Under the pieces are notes generated by a model. It did no database searches. It was not told the origin of the DNA and was given only the letters and a program-made list of their open reading frames with translations. The translations under genes and the position numbers were made by a program. From Domibacillus sp. PGB-M46 (GTDB taxonomy: Bacteria > Bacillota > Bacilli > Bacillales > Domibacillaceae): a stretch of 64,000 nt of DNA. Positions 43,412 to 52,797 of this stretch are shown here, one piece after another (within the stretch, counting starts at the first letter, position 1; each line of letters starts with the position of its first letter). The stretch lies in NCBI RefSeq assembly GCF_022668875.1, contig NZ_JAKGCR010000015.1, forward strand, positions 1 to 64,000, read 5' to 3'.

Positions 43412-43754
43412 ATATAAAAGAAAGCGCTTTAAAAATGGCGATAAGAGTACAGCAAGCTACATAATCATAGGGATAGGCTTATTTTTTGATTTATTTTGGA
43501 CGTGGGTTTGATTGGTCATAAACAGGTATGCACCAAAAAGAAGTCCTGGTTGAAGACTGATGAATCAGAAGCAAGAAAAGAGATAGTTTAAGGTGGCGTC
43601 TGCCGTTTATATTTTCTTCTTCGCCAGTGATAATGGCGGCAGTGCCCGCATAAAAATAAGGAGTGTTTTTTTGAGCCTGAAAAGGAAAAAGCCCTGCGGA
43701 TATCGAATTGTAAGAAAGAAACAGGGGGAATATGGGAAAGAGGAGTGGGGGCAA
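43412..43754. other. Intergenic stretch
   Basis: No gene is supported here. It holds an AAAGCGCTTT palindrome (about 43422-43431), a short hydrophobic frame (ASYIIIGIGLFFDLFWTWV, 43454-43511) with no start signal, and the AGGAGTGGGGG ribosome site (43741-43751) of the next gene. Some of it may be further remains of decayed genes. Confidence 0.5.
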
Positions 43755-44819
43755 TTGACAGGTATCATGCCCGATCAAATCAATCAAACCATTGGTGAGC
43801 AAGAAGAAATGTATCAGAATATTATCGAATATTCGCTTGAAACAATTGTGATTCATGTTGATTATAATATTCTTTATATTAATGAATCCGGGACCGATTT
43901 TTTTCGGGCTCCAAAAGAAGCGCTTATTGGCGGTAATATTCTATCCGTGTTTCAGCCATCATCACATGACATGATCAAAAAACGGATTCAAAAAGCCATG
44001 ACGGAAGGTGTATTGTCTCCGCTTATTGAAGAAAAAATCATCCGTGCAGACGGCACTGTAGTAGAAACAGAGCTTTACTGCCGGCCAGTTACCTATGGAA
44101 ATCGAAAAGTGATGCAGTCGGTTTTTCGGGATATATCCGTTCGCAAAGAAGCGGAAAAAATGCTTAAAAACCGTGAAAAGCTTGCTTCAGTCGGGCAGAT
44201 TGCGGCCGGTATCGTTCATGAAGTGAAAAACCCGCTGACAGCTGTAAAAGGCTTTTTACAGCTGTTGAAAGAATCTCATTCTCATCCGTATCTACAGACA
44301 ATGGAAAATGAGCTTGATAAAGCGTTAATGACATTGCAAAACTTACTCCAGGTATCAAAGCCGGACTTGCAGGACGAACCGCTTACACCGATTGATTTTT
44401 GCAAAGAGCTGCAATCATTAATGCTGTTATTTCAAGACAAGTTGTACAATGTGGAAGTGGAAATGGATCTGCGTAATCCGGGAAGCCGGATTCTTGGGAA
44501 GAAAAACCTGTATTTAAAAGCGTTTTTTAATTTAATCAAAAATGCTTTAGAAGCCATTCATGAAAAGGGGAAAATAAAAATCAGCCATTACTGCGACAAC
44601 CAATGGGTGTATATTAAAGTGGCAGATACAGGCGTAGGAGTGCCGGAGGAAAAGCTTTCTATGCTGGGAACGCCTTTTTTTTCAAGCAAATCAGATGGAA
44701 CGGGGCTTGGCCTGACACAGGTATATACAACGATTCATGAACATGGAGGGCATATTTCGGTTGAAAGCCGCCTTGGTGAAGGAACAACTTTTTCTATTCG
44801 ACTGCCTATATCCCACTGA
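43755..44819 (+). CDS. Cytosolic PAS-domain histidine kinase (sporulation-kinase-like)
   Basis: A soluble kinase of 354 aa without membrane helices. A PAS domain (about 20-130, IIEYSLETIVIHVDYNILYI) with PAC tail (VFRDISVRKEAE) is followed by the HisKA H-box IAAGIVHEVKNPLTAVKGFL (His near 155), then HATPase boxes FFNLIKNALEAI, DTGVGVP and GTGLGLTQV. The kinase core resembles KinE/KinA-type Spo0F kinases. TTG 43755 lies 9 bp after AGGAG; ATG 43767 is the alternative. No response regulator is nearby, so it is another orphan kinase. Confidence 0.85.
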   Translation: MTGIMPDQINQTIGEQEEMYQNIIEYSLETIVIHVDYNILYINESGTDFFRAPKEALIGGNILSVFQPSSHDMIKKRIQKAMTEGVLSPLIEEKIIRADGTVVETELYCRPVTYGNRKVMQSVFRDISVRKEAEKMLKNREKLASVGQIAAGIVHEVKNPLTAVKGFLQLLKESHSHPYLQTMENELDKALMTLQNLLQVSKPDLQDEPLTPIDFCKELQSLMLLFQDKLYNVEVEMDLRNPGSRILGKKNLYLKAFFNLIKNALEAIHEKGKIKISHYCDNQWVYIKVADTGVGVPEEKLSMLGTPFFSSKSDGTGLGLTQVYTTIHEHGGHISVESRLGEGTTFSIRLPISH

Positions 44820-44855
44820 AAAAATGAAACGCCTTTGCACAGCATGCAAAGGAAT

Positions 44856-44889
44856 AAAAAAGCCGTCCACGTAATGGACGGCTTTTTTA
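44856..44889. terminator. Bidirectional terminator
   Basis: AAAAAAGCCGTCC pairs with GGACGGCTTTTTT. A second hairpin CCTTTGCA..TGCAAAGG (44832-44852) precedes it. Confidence 0.9.
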
Positions 44890-45537
44890 TTGACACCCGT
44901 TTATGCCACACGATGGTCCGTTCATAAGCAGTGTCACTTTTTTCTTTTTCGGTTTTTGTTCTTGGTTAATGAGTTGTTCAAGTGCTTCTTTTACGGGAAC
45001 ACCAGATAATTTCGTACAACCGGCGATAAGAGCAGGTACGCTTGTCACATCAGCTTCATTATGGGCACGGTCCAGCTCATTTTTATGTGTTTCCTCATAC
45101 AGGCGCTGTTTGAGCGCTTCCTCATATGCCTGCTGATCCAGGCCAATTTCGGCAGCCAGCCGGGACAGCACTTCTACTTGGCCGATGTTTTGCTGCTCCT
45201 GAAAAAAAGCGTCCATCAGCCGGTCCGTGTATTCACGTGCTTTGCCGTGCGCCTTTGCAAAATAATATCCTTCAGATGCAAGGCGGGAACTGGGATACGG
45301 CGTTACATCCGGCAGAGTAATAGGAACACCCATTTTTTCTGCGAGCGGATAAACAGTTTCTTTCCAATACAGAATACGTTCTTCCTTTTGAAAGGTATCA
45401 GCTTGCGCAGACTGTTCGAAAGGGATCCATTGGATATCTATATCATCTTTTTCTTTAAAGGCTTCATAAAGTGACTGTTTTGCCAAAAAGCAAAGCGGGC
45501 AGACGTAATCAGAATATACGCTGATTTTTGCCGTCAA
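44887..45537 (-). CDS. DsbA/FrnE-family thiol oxidoreductase
   Basis: A 216-aa DsbA-like (FrnE subgroup) protein with thioredoxin fold and helical insert. The active site is YSDYVCPLCFLAKQ (Cys-Pro-Leu-Cys near residues 13-16). The cis-Pro loop is ADVTSVPALIAG. The tail has an unusual Lys-rich stretch and NGPSCGINGC with two extra cysteines. No signal peptide is present, so it is cytosolic. The start is TTG 45537 after AAAGGAG; GTT-initiated or upstream starts are less likely. Confidence 0.85.
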   Translation of the reverse strand: MTAKISVYSDYVCPLCFLAKQSLYEAFKEKDDIDIQWIPFEQSAQADTFQKEERILYWKETVYPLAEKMGVPITLPDVTPYPSSRLASEGYYFAKAHGKAREYTDRLMDAFFQEQQNIGQVEVLSRLAAEIGLDQQAYEEALKQRLYEETHKNELDRAHNEADVTSVPALIAGCTKLSGVPVKEALEQLINQEQKPKKKKVTLLMNGPSCGINGCQ

Positions 45538-45619
45538 AGCAACCTTCTCCTTTCTTATCCCTTTGGGCTGATTATATAGAGTTGGAGCACGTTCGTCTAA
45601 CAATCTGCATTTTGTGTAT

Positions 45620-45635
45620 TGTTTCACGTGGAACA
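45620..45635. other. parS centromere site
   Basis: On the minus strand TGTTCCACGTGAAACA, an exact match to the Bacillus parS consensus TGTTNCACGTGAAACA bound by Spo0J (ParB). It lies in the gap between the DsbA-like and YiaA-like genes. parS sites cluster near the origin, which agrees with the sigW-glmS neighbourhood. Confidence 0.92.
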
Positions 45636-45664
45636 AAAAAAGATGCCATACAGGCATCTTTTAA
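45634..45664 (-). terminator. Terminator of the YiaA-like gene
   Basis: AAAGATGCC-TGTAT-GGCATCTTT followed by T-run on the minus strand, directly next to parS. Confidence 0.8.
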
Positions 45665-45671
45665 ACTTTCT

Positions 45672-45938
45672 TTATTCAGAGGGAGGCTTTATGCCGCTGC
45701 GTCTGCGCTCTTCTTCTTCCGCAATAATCTCATTGTCTTCTGCGTTATCGCGTGTTACTTTCTGCGTCAAAATGGCACCGACAGCCACAAGAATCATAAC
45801 GGCAATATAATAGCCTTTTTCATTCAGCTCCATATCCGCATTAAAAAGACCGATCGAAAACAGAGCAACACCCGCAATAAAAGTAAAGTAAGCCAAAAAC
45901 GTAAAAGCGGGGGTATTTCTTCTTCGGTATCGCTGCAT
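45672..45938 (-). CDS. YiaA/YiaB-type two-helix membrane protein
   Basis: An 88-aa protein with two membrane helices (about 12-32, TFLAYFTFIAGVALFSIGLF, and 44-60, IAVMILVAVGAILTQK). It has the YiaAB pattern GLFNADMELNEKGYYIAV and a charged C-terminus (DNEIIAEEEERRR). The function is unknown. ATG 45938 has AAAGGAGGAG; the longer frame to 46028 has no signal. Confidence 0.82.
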   Translation of the reverse strand: MQRYRRRNTPAFTFLAYFTFIAGVALFSIGLFNADMELNEKGYYIAVMILVAVGAILTQKVTRDNAEDNEIIAEEEERRRSGIKPPSE

Positions 45939-46086
45939 GCTGTCTCCTCCTTTAGTTTTATTAGCACCAGATACTAACACTATACCATGATTTAAAGGAA
46001 AGAACCATGAATGGAAAATATAAACCAAAAGTTCTGTGTTAAAATAAAGAGAACAACAAAGAGATTAAAGACAAAAAAAGCTGGAG

Positions 46087-46836
46087 ATGAAAAAATTGTT
46101 GATCATATTTACGATGCTTTTGCTTGGCATGCTGTTTGGCTTTATCGGAGCTGGCGGAGCGGGATTTGTTATTGCGGTGCTGACTCTTTTCTTCAGTGTG
46201 CCGATTCATATGGCGCTTGGGACCTCTCTTGCAGCGATGGCCTTTACAAGTGTATCTGGCGCCTACAGCCATTATCGAGAAGGAAATATTCATTTGAAAG
46301 TCGGCCTGATTGTCGGCGCCTTTGCGGCAGCTGGCTCATTTGGCGGTGCTAAAATCGCGGCTGTTATCCCGGAAGAATCTCTTCACTGGTTAACAGCGGG
46401 CATGCTGTTTTTGTCCGCTTTTTTGCTTTTTATAAAGCTGTTCTTTTTAAAAGACACGTCCAAACGGTTAGATGAGAAAAGTCATGTGATTTGGATGAAG
46501 AGTATTTTTCTCGGACTGCTTTCGGGTACTTTGTCTGGTACTTTCGGCATCGGGTCTGCTCCATTTATTCAAATTGGCTTAATGGTCCTGCTTCATTTAA
46601 CGATCCGACAGTCGGTTGGAACGACAATGCTTGTGATTTTGCCGCTCGCCATCGGAGGGGGAATCGGCTATCTTTCAGAAGGCTTTATTGATTTTGCATT
46701 ATTGCTGAAAGTGCTTGTCGGTACGGCTTTTGGCGCTTATATCGGAGCGAAGTTTACCAATATTTTACCTCAGCCTGTATTAAAATCTGCGGTTATTTTA
46801 ACACCAACTATGGCCGCAGTTCTATTATTGTTTTGA
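46087..46836 (+). CDS. TSUP (TauE/SafE) family permease
   Basis: A 249-aa, about eight-helix membrane protein with two TSUP repeats: GFIGAGGAGFVIAVLTLFF...HMALGTSLAAMAFTS in the first half and SGTLSGTFGIGSAPFIQIGL...RQSVGTTMLVI in the second. Such proteins move sulfite, sulfonates or other small anions; the substrate here is unknown. GGAG touches the ATG at 46087, which is too close, so TTG 46096 (nine bases after GGAG) may be the true start. Confidence 0.85.
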   Translation: MKKLLIIFTMLLLGMLFGFIGAGGAGFVIAVLTLFFSVPIHMALGTSLAAMAFTSVSGAYSHYREGNIHLKVGLIVGAFAAAGSFGGAKIAAVIPEESLHWLTAGMLFLSAFLLFIKLFFLKDTSKRLDEKSHVIWMKSIFLGLLSGTLSGTFGIGSAPFIQIGLMVLLHLTIRQSVGTTMLVILPLAIGGGIGYLSEGFIDFALLLKVLVGTAFGAYIGAKFTNILPQPVLKSAVILTPTMAAVLLLF

Positions 46837-46898
46837 TATTTCAAAAGTACTAGTCAAAAGAGCGTGAAGATTTTATAATATATTTATAAAATATATCT

Positions 46899-46983
46899 GA
46901 AAAAGGCAAACTACTCCGAAAGGATAGGACGCAAAGCCGTGAGCCTCACTGCTGAAAAGCATATGGTCGTCAGGTTGCCAGGC
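46899..46983 (+). ncRNA. Cyclic-di-GMP-I (GEMM-I) riboswitch aptamer
   Basis: Conserved GEMM-I strings occur in order: AAGGCAAAC (46903-46911), CCGAAAGG (46916-46923), GGACGCAAAGCC (46927-46938), then the P3 hairpin and AGGTTGCCA (46972-46980). The base at the ligand-contacting G position before GCAAAC is G, as in c-di-GMP rather than cGAMP types. It controls the secreted protein downstream. Confidence 0.92.
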
Positions 46984-47025
46984 TCTCATTCTGTGAGTCT
47001 AGGCTTACAGAATGGAGGGCTTTTT
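46980..47025 (+). terminator. Riboswitch terminator that also holds the ribosome site
   Basis: GCTCTCATTCTGTGAG pairs with CTTACAGAATGGAGGGC (one bulge) and is followed by TTTTT. The 3' arm contains GGAGGG (47014-47019), the ribosome site of the next gene. GAGCCT inside the aptamer (46941-46946) is complementary to AGGCTC at the terminator base (46980-46985), a possible antiterminator pairing. Confidence 0.82.
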
Positions 47026-47901
47026 GTGTTGAAAAAAATAGTCGTCTTGTTGTCCCTTTTTGTTCTTTTGGCCGCTGGAATCCAGCAAACAAAAACGGAG
47101 GCAGCCGCTGCAGGCGATCAGGCGACGTGGCTGTGGAATCCGTGGATGATTGTCAATGATGAAGCAGGAACACTTGCTTTTTTAGAAATCAAACAGCTGA
47201 ATAAAGTATACGTACAAATTGACCGTGACATTCCTGCAGGCGTGTACCGCAGTTTTATTCAAAAAGCGGCTGCAAAAGGCATGCGCATTTATGCACTGGA
47301 TGGAGCACCGTCTTGGGTAGCACCGAAAGGATATACGAGCCAAAATCAGTTGATGAACTGGCTTGGGCAATATCAAAGCGGATCAACCGCTGATCAAAAA
47401 TTTGCGGGCGTTCATCTAGATGTGGAACCATATCTTTACAGCGGCTGGACATCCAACCAGGTTGGAACGATTAAATCATACCAGGCACTACTACAGCGTG
47501 CGAAAACGAGCACTGCATCCTTGAAGCTTCCACTTGAAGTGGACATGCCGTTTTGGTTTGATGAAGTTCGCTACAAAAACACATATGGAGCCGGCATGCT
47601 GGCAGAGTGGGTTGTTGCAAATATAAACAGTGTAACAATTATGGCTTACCGCGATGATGCATCATCTATTATTGATGTTGTCAAAAATGAGATTGCGATG
47701 GCTCGAAAATATGGAAAAGCAATTGTGGTCGGCGTAGAAACAGGAGAAACAACCGAAGGCGACAACATCTCCTTTTTTGAAGAAGGAGATGCTTTTATGC
47801 AGCAGGAGCTGACAAAAGTACAGTCTTACTATACAAATACACCAGGGTTCAATGGAACAGCTGTTCACCATGTGGGAAGCTGGATGACGATGAATCCGTG
47901 A
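47026..47901 (+). CDS. Secreted TIM-barrel-like protein under c-di-GMP control
   Basis: A 291-aa exported protein. The signal peptide (MVLKKIVVLLSLFVLLAAGI, cleavage near AEA-AAAG) is followed by a single domain. Barrel-like strands are KVYVQIDRDIPAG, RIYALDGAPSW, FAGVHLDVEPYLYSGW (acidic residues typical of a glycosidase catalytic strand), LEVDMPFWFDE, SVTIMAYRD and IVVGVETGE. This resembles GH18-like or related glycosidase barrels, but I cannot name the family. Start GTG 47026 or TTG 47029, after GGAGGG. The riboswitch suggests a role in surface polysaccharide or biofilm. Confidence 0.7.
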   Translation: MLKKIVVLLSLFVLLAAGIQQTKTEAAAAGDQATWLWNPWMIVNDEAGTLAFLEIKQLNKVYVQIDRDIPAGVYRSFIQKAAAKGMRIYALDGAPSWVAPKGYTSQNQLMNWLGQYQSGSTADQKFAGVHLDVEPYLYSGWTSNQVGTIKSYQALLQRAKTSTASLKLPLEVDMPFWFDEVRYKNTYGAGMLAEWVVANINSVTIMAYRDDASSIIDVVKNEIAMARKYGKAIVVGVETGETTEGDNISFFEEGDAFMQQELTKVQSYYTNTPGFNGTAVHHVGSWMTMNP

Positions 47902-47904
47902 GAT

Positions 47905-47943
47905 AAAAAAAGATCCGTCTTTTAAAAGACGGATCTTTTTTTT
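47905..47943 (+). terminator. Terminator of the secreted-protein gene
   Basis: AAAAAGATCCGTCTT pairs with AAGACGGATCTTTTT around TTAA. Confidence 0.9.
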
Positions 47944-48030
47944 ATTTGTAAAAGTTCTTGTTTATGGAGTTACTTGGATTTTTGGTTAAAAAGCGAAGGC
48001 TGAAGTTTAGAAGCACTAAATTTCTTTTTA

Positions 48031-48075
48031 TTTTACTAAAAATTATTTTGACTTTTACTAAAAACTAATTAAAAT
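48031..48075 (+). promoter_or_regulatory. gal promoter with two GalR-type operators
   Basis: Two perfect inverted repeats TTTTACTAAAA, at 48031-48041 and 48053-48063, have centres 22 bp apart (two helical turns). The promoter is TTGACT (48048-48053), 16 bp, TAAAAT (48070-48075), so one operator abuts the -35 and the other fills the spacer. The expected binder is the LacI-family GalR encoded at the operon end. Confidence 0.82.
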
Positions 48076-48097
48076 AAAAGAAAAAGGAGGCGCTTTC

Positions 48098-49279
48098 ATG
48101 AGGATCGAGGAAATGGGACAACAATTTGCAGACATTTTTAGCAAACCAGCTGAACGAGTCTTTTTCGCACCCGGGCGTATTAACTTGATTGGAGAACATA
48201 CGGATTATAATGGCGGGCACGTATTTCCCCTTGCGATTACATTCGGGACGTATGCTCTCGCAGCCAAAAGGGAAGACCGCAGACTTCGCTTTTATTCTGC
48301 TAATTTTAGTGAACGGGGAATTGTAGAAGGGTCGCTTGATGAGCTTGACTATAAGGAAGAGGACGGATGGACCAATTACCCGAAAGGCATGACAAAGCTG
48401 ATGCAGGAAGCAGGCTGTGCAATCAACACCGGATATGATGTTCTTTTTTATGGCAATATTCCGAATGGAGCCGGCCTTTCTTCTTCAGCCTCCATTGAAA
48501 TGGCAACGGGTGTCATGCTAGAAGGACTGTTTAGCTTGAATATAGATCGAATCGAAATGGTCAAAATCGGCCAGAGGGTTGAAAATCATTACATTGGTGT
48601 CAACAGCGGGATTATGGATCAATTTGTGATTGGAATGGGGAAAACAGGGGCAGCGATCTGGCTTGATTGTGAAACGCTTCATTATGAGTACGCGCCAATC
48701 GAGCTTCCGAATGCAAGCATTGTTATAATGAATACGAACAAGCGCCGTGAGCTTGCTTCGTCTAAATACAATGAGCGGCGCAGTGAATGTGAGGAAGCGT
48801 TAAGGCGGCTTCAAAAACGAATGGATGTAAAGTCGCTTGGCGAGCTGACACCGGACCGGTTTGAGCAGAACAAAGCAGTCATTAGTGATGCTGTTTTAGA
48901 AAAACGTGCCCGTCACGCGGTTTATGAAAATGCGCGGACGATTGAGGCGCTGAACAAACTCAAAGAAGGAAACGTGGAAGCGGTGGGCCGGCTTATGAAC
49001 CAATCGCATGCTTCGCTCGAACAAGATTACGAGGTAACAGGAAAAGAGCTTGATACGCTCGTGCACACAGCGTGGAAGCAGCCCGGCGTAATCGGTGCGC
49101 GCATGACAGGCGCCGGATTTGGCGGCTGTGCTATTGCGATTGTGAACAATGAAAACATCGAATCATTTGTTAGTGAAGTTGGAAAGCGGTATGAGGAGGA
49201 ATGCGGCATTCGTGCGGAATTCTACATGGCTCATATCGGCGGCGGTGCGCGCGAACTAGTGAAGGAGGAAATAGGATGA
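48098..49279 (+). CDS. galK: Galactokinase GalK
   Basis: A 393-aa GHMP kinase that phosphorylates galactose, the first step of the Leloir pathway. Signatures are GRINLIGEHTDYNGGHVFPLAI (split; about 27-48, galactokinase-specific), the GHMP ATP loop NIPNGAGLSSSASIEMA (about 124) and the C-terminal MTGAGFGGCAIAIV. ATG 48098 follows AAGGAGG. The last codon overlaps galE (ATGA, 49276-49279). Confidence 0.97.
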   Translation: MRIEEMGQQFADIFSKPAERVFFAPGRINLIGEHTDYNGGHVFPLAITFGTYALAAKREDRRLRFYSANFSERGIVEGSLDELDYKEEDGWTNYPKGMTKLMQEAGCAINTGYDVLFYGNIPNGAGLSSSASIEMATGVMLEGLFSLNIDRIEMVKIGQRVENHYIGVNSGIMDQFVIGMGKTGAAIWLDCETLHYEYAPIELPNASIVIMNTNKRRELASSKYNERRSECEEALRRLQKRMDVKSLGELTPDRFEQNKAVISDAVLEKRARHAVYENARTIEALNKLKEGNVEAVGRLMNQSHASLEQDYEVTGKELDTLVHTAWKQPGVIGARMTGAGFGGCAIAIVNNENIESFVSEVGKRYEEECGIRAEFYMAHIGGGARELVKEEIG

Positions 49280-50277
49280 GTATAGCTGTAATAGGTGGAG
49301 CAGGGTATGTAGGATCCCATGCGGTACGGGCTCTCTTGGCGCAAAAGCGGGATGTTGTGGTAATTGATAGTCTTGAAACAGGTCATGCGGCTTCCGTGCC
49401 GGACGGTGTTTCCTTTCATATTGGAGACATTCGGGATCGTCAATTTTTAAATGATGTATTCGAGAAAGAACAGGTTGAGCAGGTCGTTCATTTTGCTGCG
49501 AATTCACTTGTAGGGGAGTCAATGGAAAATCCGCTAAAGTATTATGATAATAATGTATTTGGCACGCAGGTGCTGCTTGAAACGATGACAAAGTACGGAG
49601 TGAAGCATATTGTTTTTTCTTCTTCCGCTGCTACATATGGAGAACAAAAAGAAATGCCCATCACGGAAAAAGCGCCGAATGATCCAACAAGCGCATACGG
49701 GGAAACAAAGCTGGCGATGGAACGGATGATGAAGTGGTGTGATGCAGCACATGGCATCAAGTTTGTTTCACTGCGATATTTTAACGTGGCCGGCGCGAGC
49801 GAATCGGGTGTGATTGGGGAAGACCATAATCCGGAAACACACTTGATTCCGGTCGTCCTGCAGGTAGCCAATGGGCAGCGGGAACATATCACGATTTTTG
49901 GACAGGATTACCCAACAGAAGACGGCACGTGTATTCGGGATTATATCCATGTGGAAGATTTAGTGGACGCGCATGTTTTAGCGCTTGATTACTTGAAAGA
50001 GGGCGGCGAGAGCAACATTTTTAACCTAGGCTCCAATCAAGGGTTTTCCGTGAAAGAAATTGTGGAAGCAGCACGTGCGGTAACCGGGCATCCTATCCCT
50101 TTGGTCATCGGCGAAAAGCGTGCGGGGGATCCGGCTGTTTTAATCGCTTCTTCCGAAAAAGCGCGGACGATACTCGGCTGGTCGCCGTCTCGGACAGATA
50201 TTTCAACAATTATCCGTGACGCCTGGAATTGGCATGAGCATCATCCACATGGCTACAAAGGAGCGGCTCGTTTATGA
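49276..50277 (+). CDS. galE: UDP-glucose 4-epimerase GalE
   Basis: A 333-aa extended short-chain dehydrogenase that interconverts UDP-galactose and UDP-glucose. The NAD loop is VIGGAGYVGSH (about 5-15). The catalytic Ser region is VFSSSAATYGEQ, the Tyr-Lys motif is YGETKLAMERM, and RYFNVAGASESGVIGEDH follows. The open frame begins 25 codons earlier, but ATG 49276 has AAGGAGG and gives the normal N-terminus. Overlaps with galK and galT show translational coupling. Confidence 0.97.
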   Translation: MSIAVIGGAGYVGSHAVRALLAQKRDVVVIDSLETGHAASVPDGVSFHIGDIRDRQFLNDVFEKEQVEQVVHFAANSLVGESMENPLKYYDNNVFGTQVLLETMTKYGVKHIVFSSSAATYGEQKEMPITEKAPNDPTSAYGETKLAMERMMKWCDAAHGIKFVSLRYFNVAGASESGVIGEDHNPETHLIPVVLQVANGQREHITIFGQDYPTEDGTCIRDYIHVEDLVDAHVLALDYLKEGGESNIFNLGSNQGFSVKEIVEAARAVTGHPIPLVIGEKRAGDPAVLIASSEKARTILGWSPSRTDISTIIRDAWNWHEHHPHGYKGAARL

Positions 50278-51752
50278 TTTTTGCTTATGTGGAGGAGCTT
50301 ATCCGAAAAGCCTGGCAGGCGGGGCTGATTGAAAAGCGCGATCAGGTGTATGCAAGAAACCGGCTGCTCGCTCTGCTCAAGCAAAACGATTTTATTAAGC
50401 CGGAGGAAAACGTATCGGCACTGACCATTCCAGAGCTTGTAGAACGGCTGACAGAAGAAGCTGAAGCGAAGGGGATCGTGCCGCCGTTCCTAGAAGATAA
50501 AGAGATATTTGCAGCGGATCTTATGAATATTTTTGTATCCAAGCCATCGCAACTCGCCCATTCTTTTTGGGAACATTATTCGGATGACCCGCAGCAGGCA
50601 ACGGACTTTTTCTACAGCTTGAGCGAGGCGTCCAATTACATCCAGACAAAACGGATTGCCAAAAATATTTCGTATAAAACGGAAACGGACTACGGGGAAC
50701 TGGATATTACGATTAATCTATCGAAGCCGGAAAAGGATCCAGCTGAAATTGCCCGGGCGAAACTGCGTCCGGGGCCGGAAACGCCCTATCCAAAGTGTCT
50801 TTTATGCGTGGAAAACGAGGGATACGAAGGGCATACAAACCATCCAGCCCGCGCCAATCACCGGATTGTACCGGTAACGCTTGGCAGCGAGGAATGGTTT
50901 CTTCAATACTCTCCATATGTGTACTACAATGAGCACTGTATTTTGCTTTCAGGAGAGCATCGCGATATGAAGATTGACCGGGCCGGGTTTGACCGCCTGC
51001 TCGATTTTGTCCATCAATTTCCGCACTATTTTGCCGGGTCTAACGCTGACCTGCCGATTGTTGGCGGCTCGATTTTAACACACGACCATTACCAGGGCGG
51101 ACGTTATGAATTCGCCATGGCAAAAGCAAAAGAGGAATACGTTTTTTCAATGAAACAGTTTCCGTCCATACAAGGAGCCACACTATATTGGCCGATGTCT
51201 GTGATCCGGCTGAAAAGCGGAGACCGCAGCGAGCTGGCAGCGGCAGCTGAATATGTACTCTCCACATGGAAAGCATATGATGATGAAGCGTGCGGCATTC
51301 GGTCATGTACGGGGGACACTCCTCACAATACGATTACACCTATCGCGCGAAAACGCAGCGCCTTCTTCGAGCTCGACCTCGTGCTGCGCAATAACCGAAC
51401 GACGGAAGAGCATCCGATGGGCTTGTTTCACCCGCATGCCGACATTCACCATATTAAGCGTGAAAATATCGGACTCATTGAAGTGATGGGGCTTGCTGTG
51501 CTGCCGGCACGCTTAAAAGAGGATTTAGCCCAAGTCGCCGCGTTCGTGGCCGGCGGGTCAGAACAGGTTAAAAGTGAACACCGTGACTGGGCGAAGGAGC
51601 TCCGGTTAACGTATGACAGCCGGGTTGACGCTGAAGAATTTGTTCGTCAGGCGGTTGCGGCTAAATTTTTACGTGGCCTGGAAGACTGCGGGGTATTTAA
51701 GCAGACAAAAGAAGGGAAGGACGGGTTCAGCCGTTTCTTGAACCGACTTTAA
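50274..51752 (+). CDS. galT: UDP-glucose-hexose-1-phosphate uridylyltransferase GalT (class II)
   Basis: A 492-aa enzyme of the Gram-positive class-II GalT family, which transfers UMP between UDP-glucose and galactose-1-phosphate. Family marks are PYPKCLLCVENEGYEGHTNH, YNEHCILLSGEHRDMKI, GGSILTHDHYQGGRYEFAMA and LFHPHADIHHIKRENIGLIE. It overlaps galE by four bases and is followed nine bases later by galR. Confidence 0.97.
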   Translation: MIFAYVEELIRKAWQAGLIEKRDQVYARNRLLALLKQNDFIKPEENVSALTIPELVERLTEEAEAKGIVPPFLEDKEIFAADLMNIFVSKPSQLAHSFWEHYSDDPQQATDFFYSLSEASNYIQTKRIAKNISYKTETDYGELDITINLSKPEKDPAEIARAKLRPGPETPYPKCLLCVENEGYEGHTNHPARANHRIVPVTLGSEEWFLQYSPYVYYNEHCILLSGEHRDMKIDRAGFDRLLDFVHQFPHYFAGSNADLPIVGGSILTHDHYQGGRYEFAMAKAKEEYVFSMKQFPSIQGATLYWPMSVIRLKSGDRSELAAAAEYVLSTWKAYDDEACGIRSCTGDTPHNTITPIARKRSAFFELDLVLRNNRTTEEHPMGLFHPHADIHHIKRENIGLIEVMGLAVLPARLKEDLAQVAAFVAGGSEQVKSEHRDWAKELRLTYDSRVDAEEFVRQAVAAKFLRGLEDCGVFKQTKEGKDGFSRFLNRL

Positions 51753-52762
<1,010 letters not shown>

Positions 52763-52763
<1 letters not shown>

Positions 52764-52797
52764 AAAACTCCACCATCTCATGATGGTGGAGTTTTTT
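52763..52797. terminator. Bidirectional terminator
   Basis: AAAAACTCCACCAT-CTCATG-ATGGTGGAGTTTTTT; ends galKETR and the convergent PfpI-type gene. Confidence 0.92.

Noticed and set aside
43422-43431. AAAGCGCTTT palindrome as a cre site
   Set aside because: The outer cre bases do not match and there is no sensible target promoter.
45528-45977. 149-codon plus-strand frame over parS and yiaA
   Set aside because: It spans a terminator and the parS site and lies opposite the supported YiaA-like gene.
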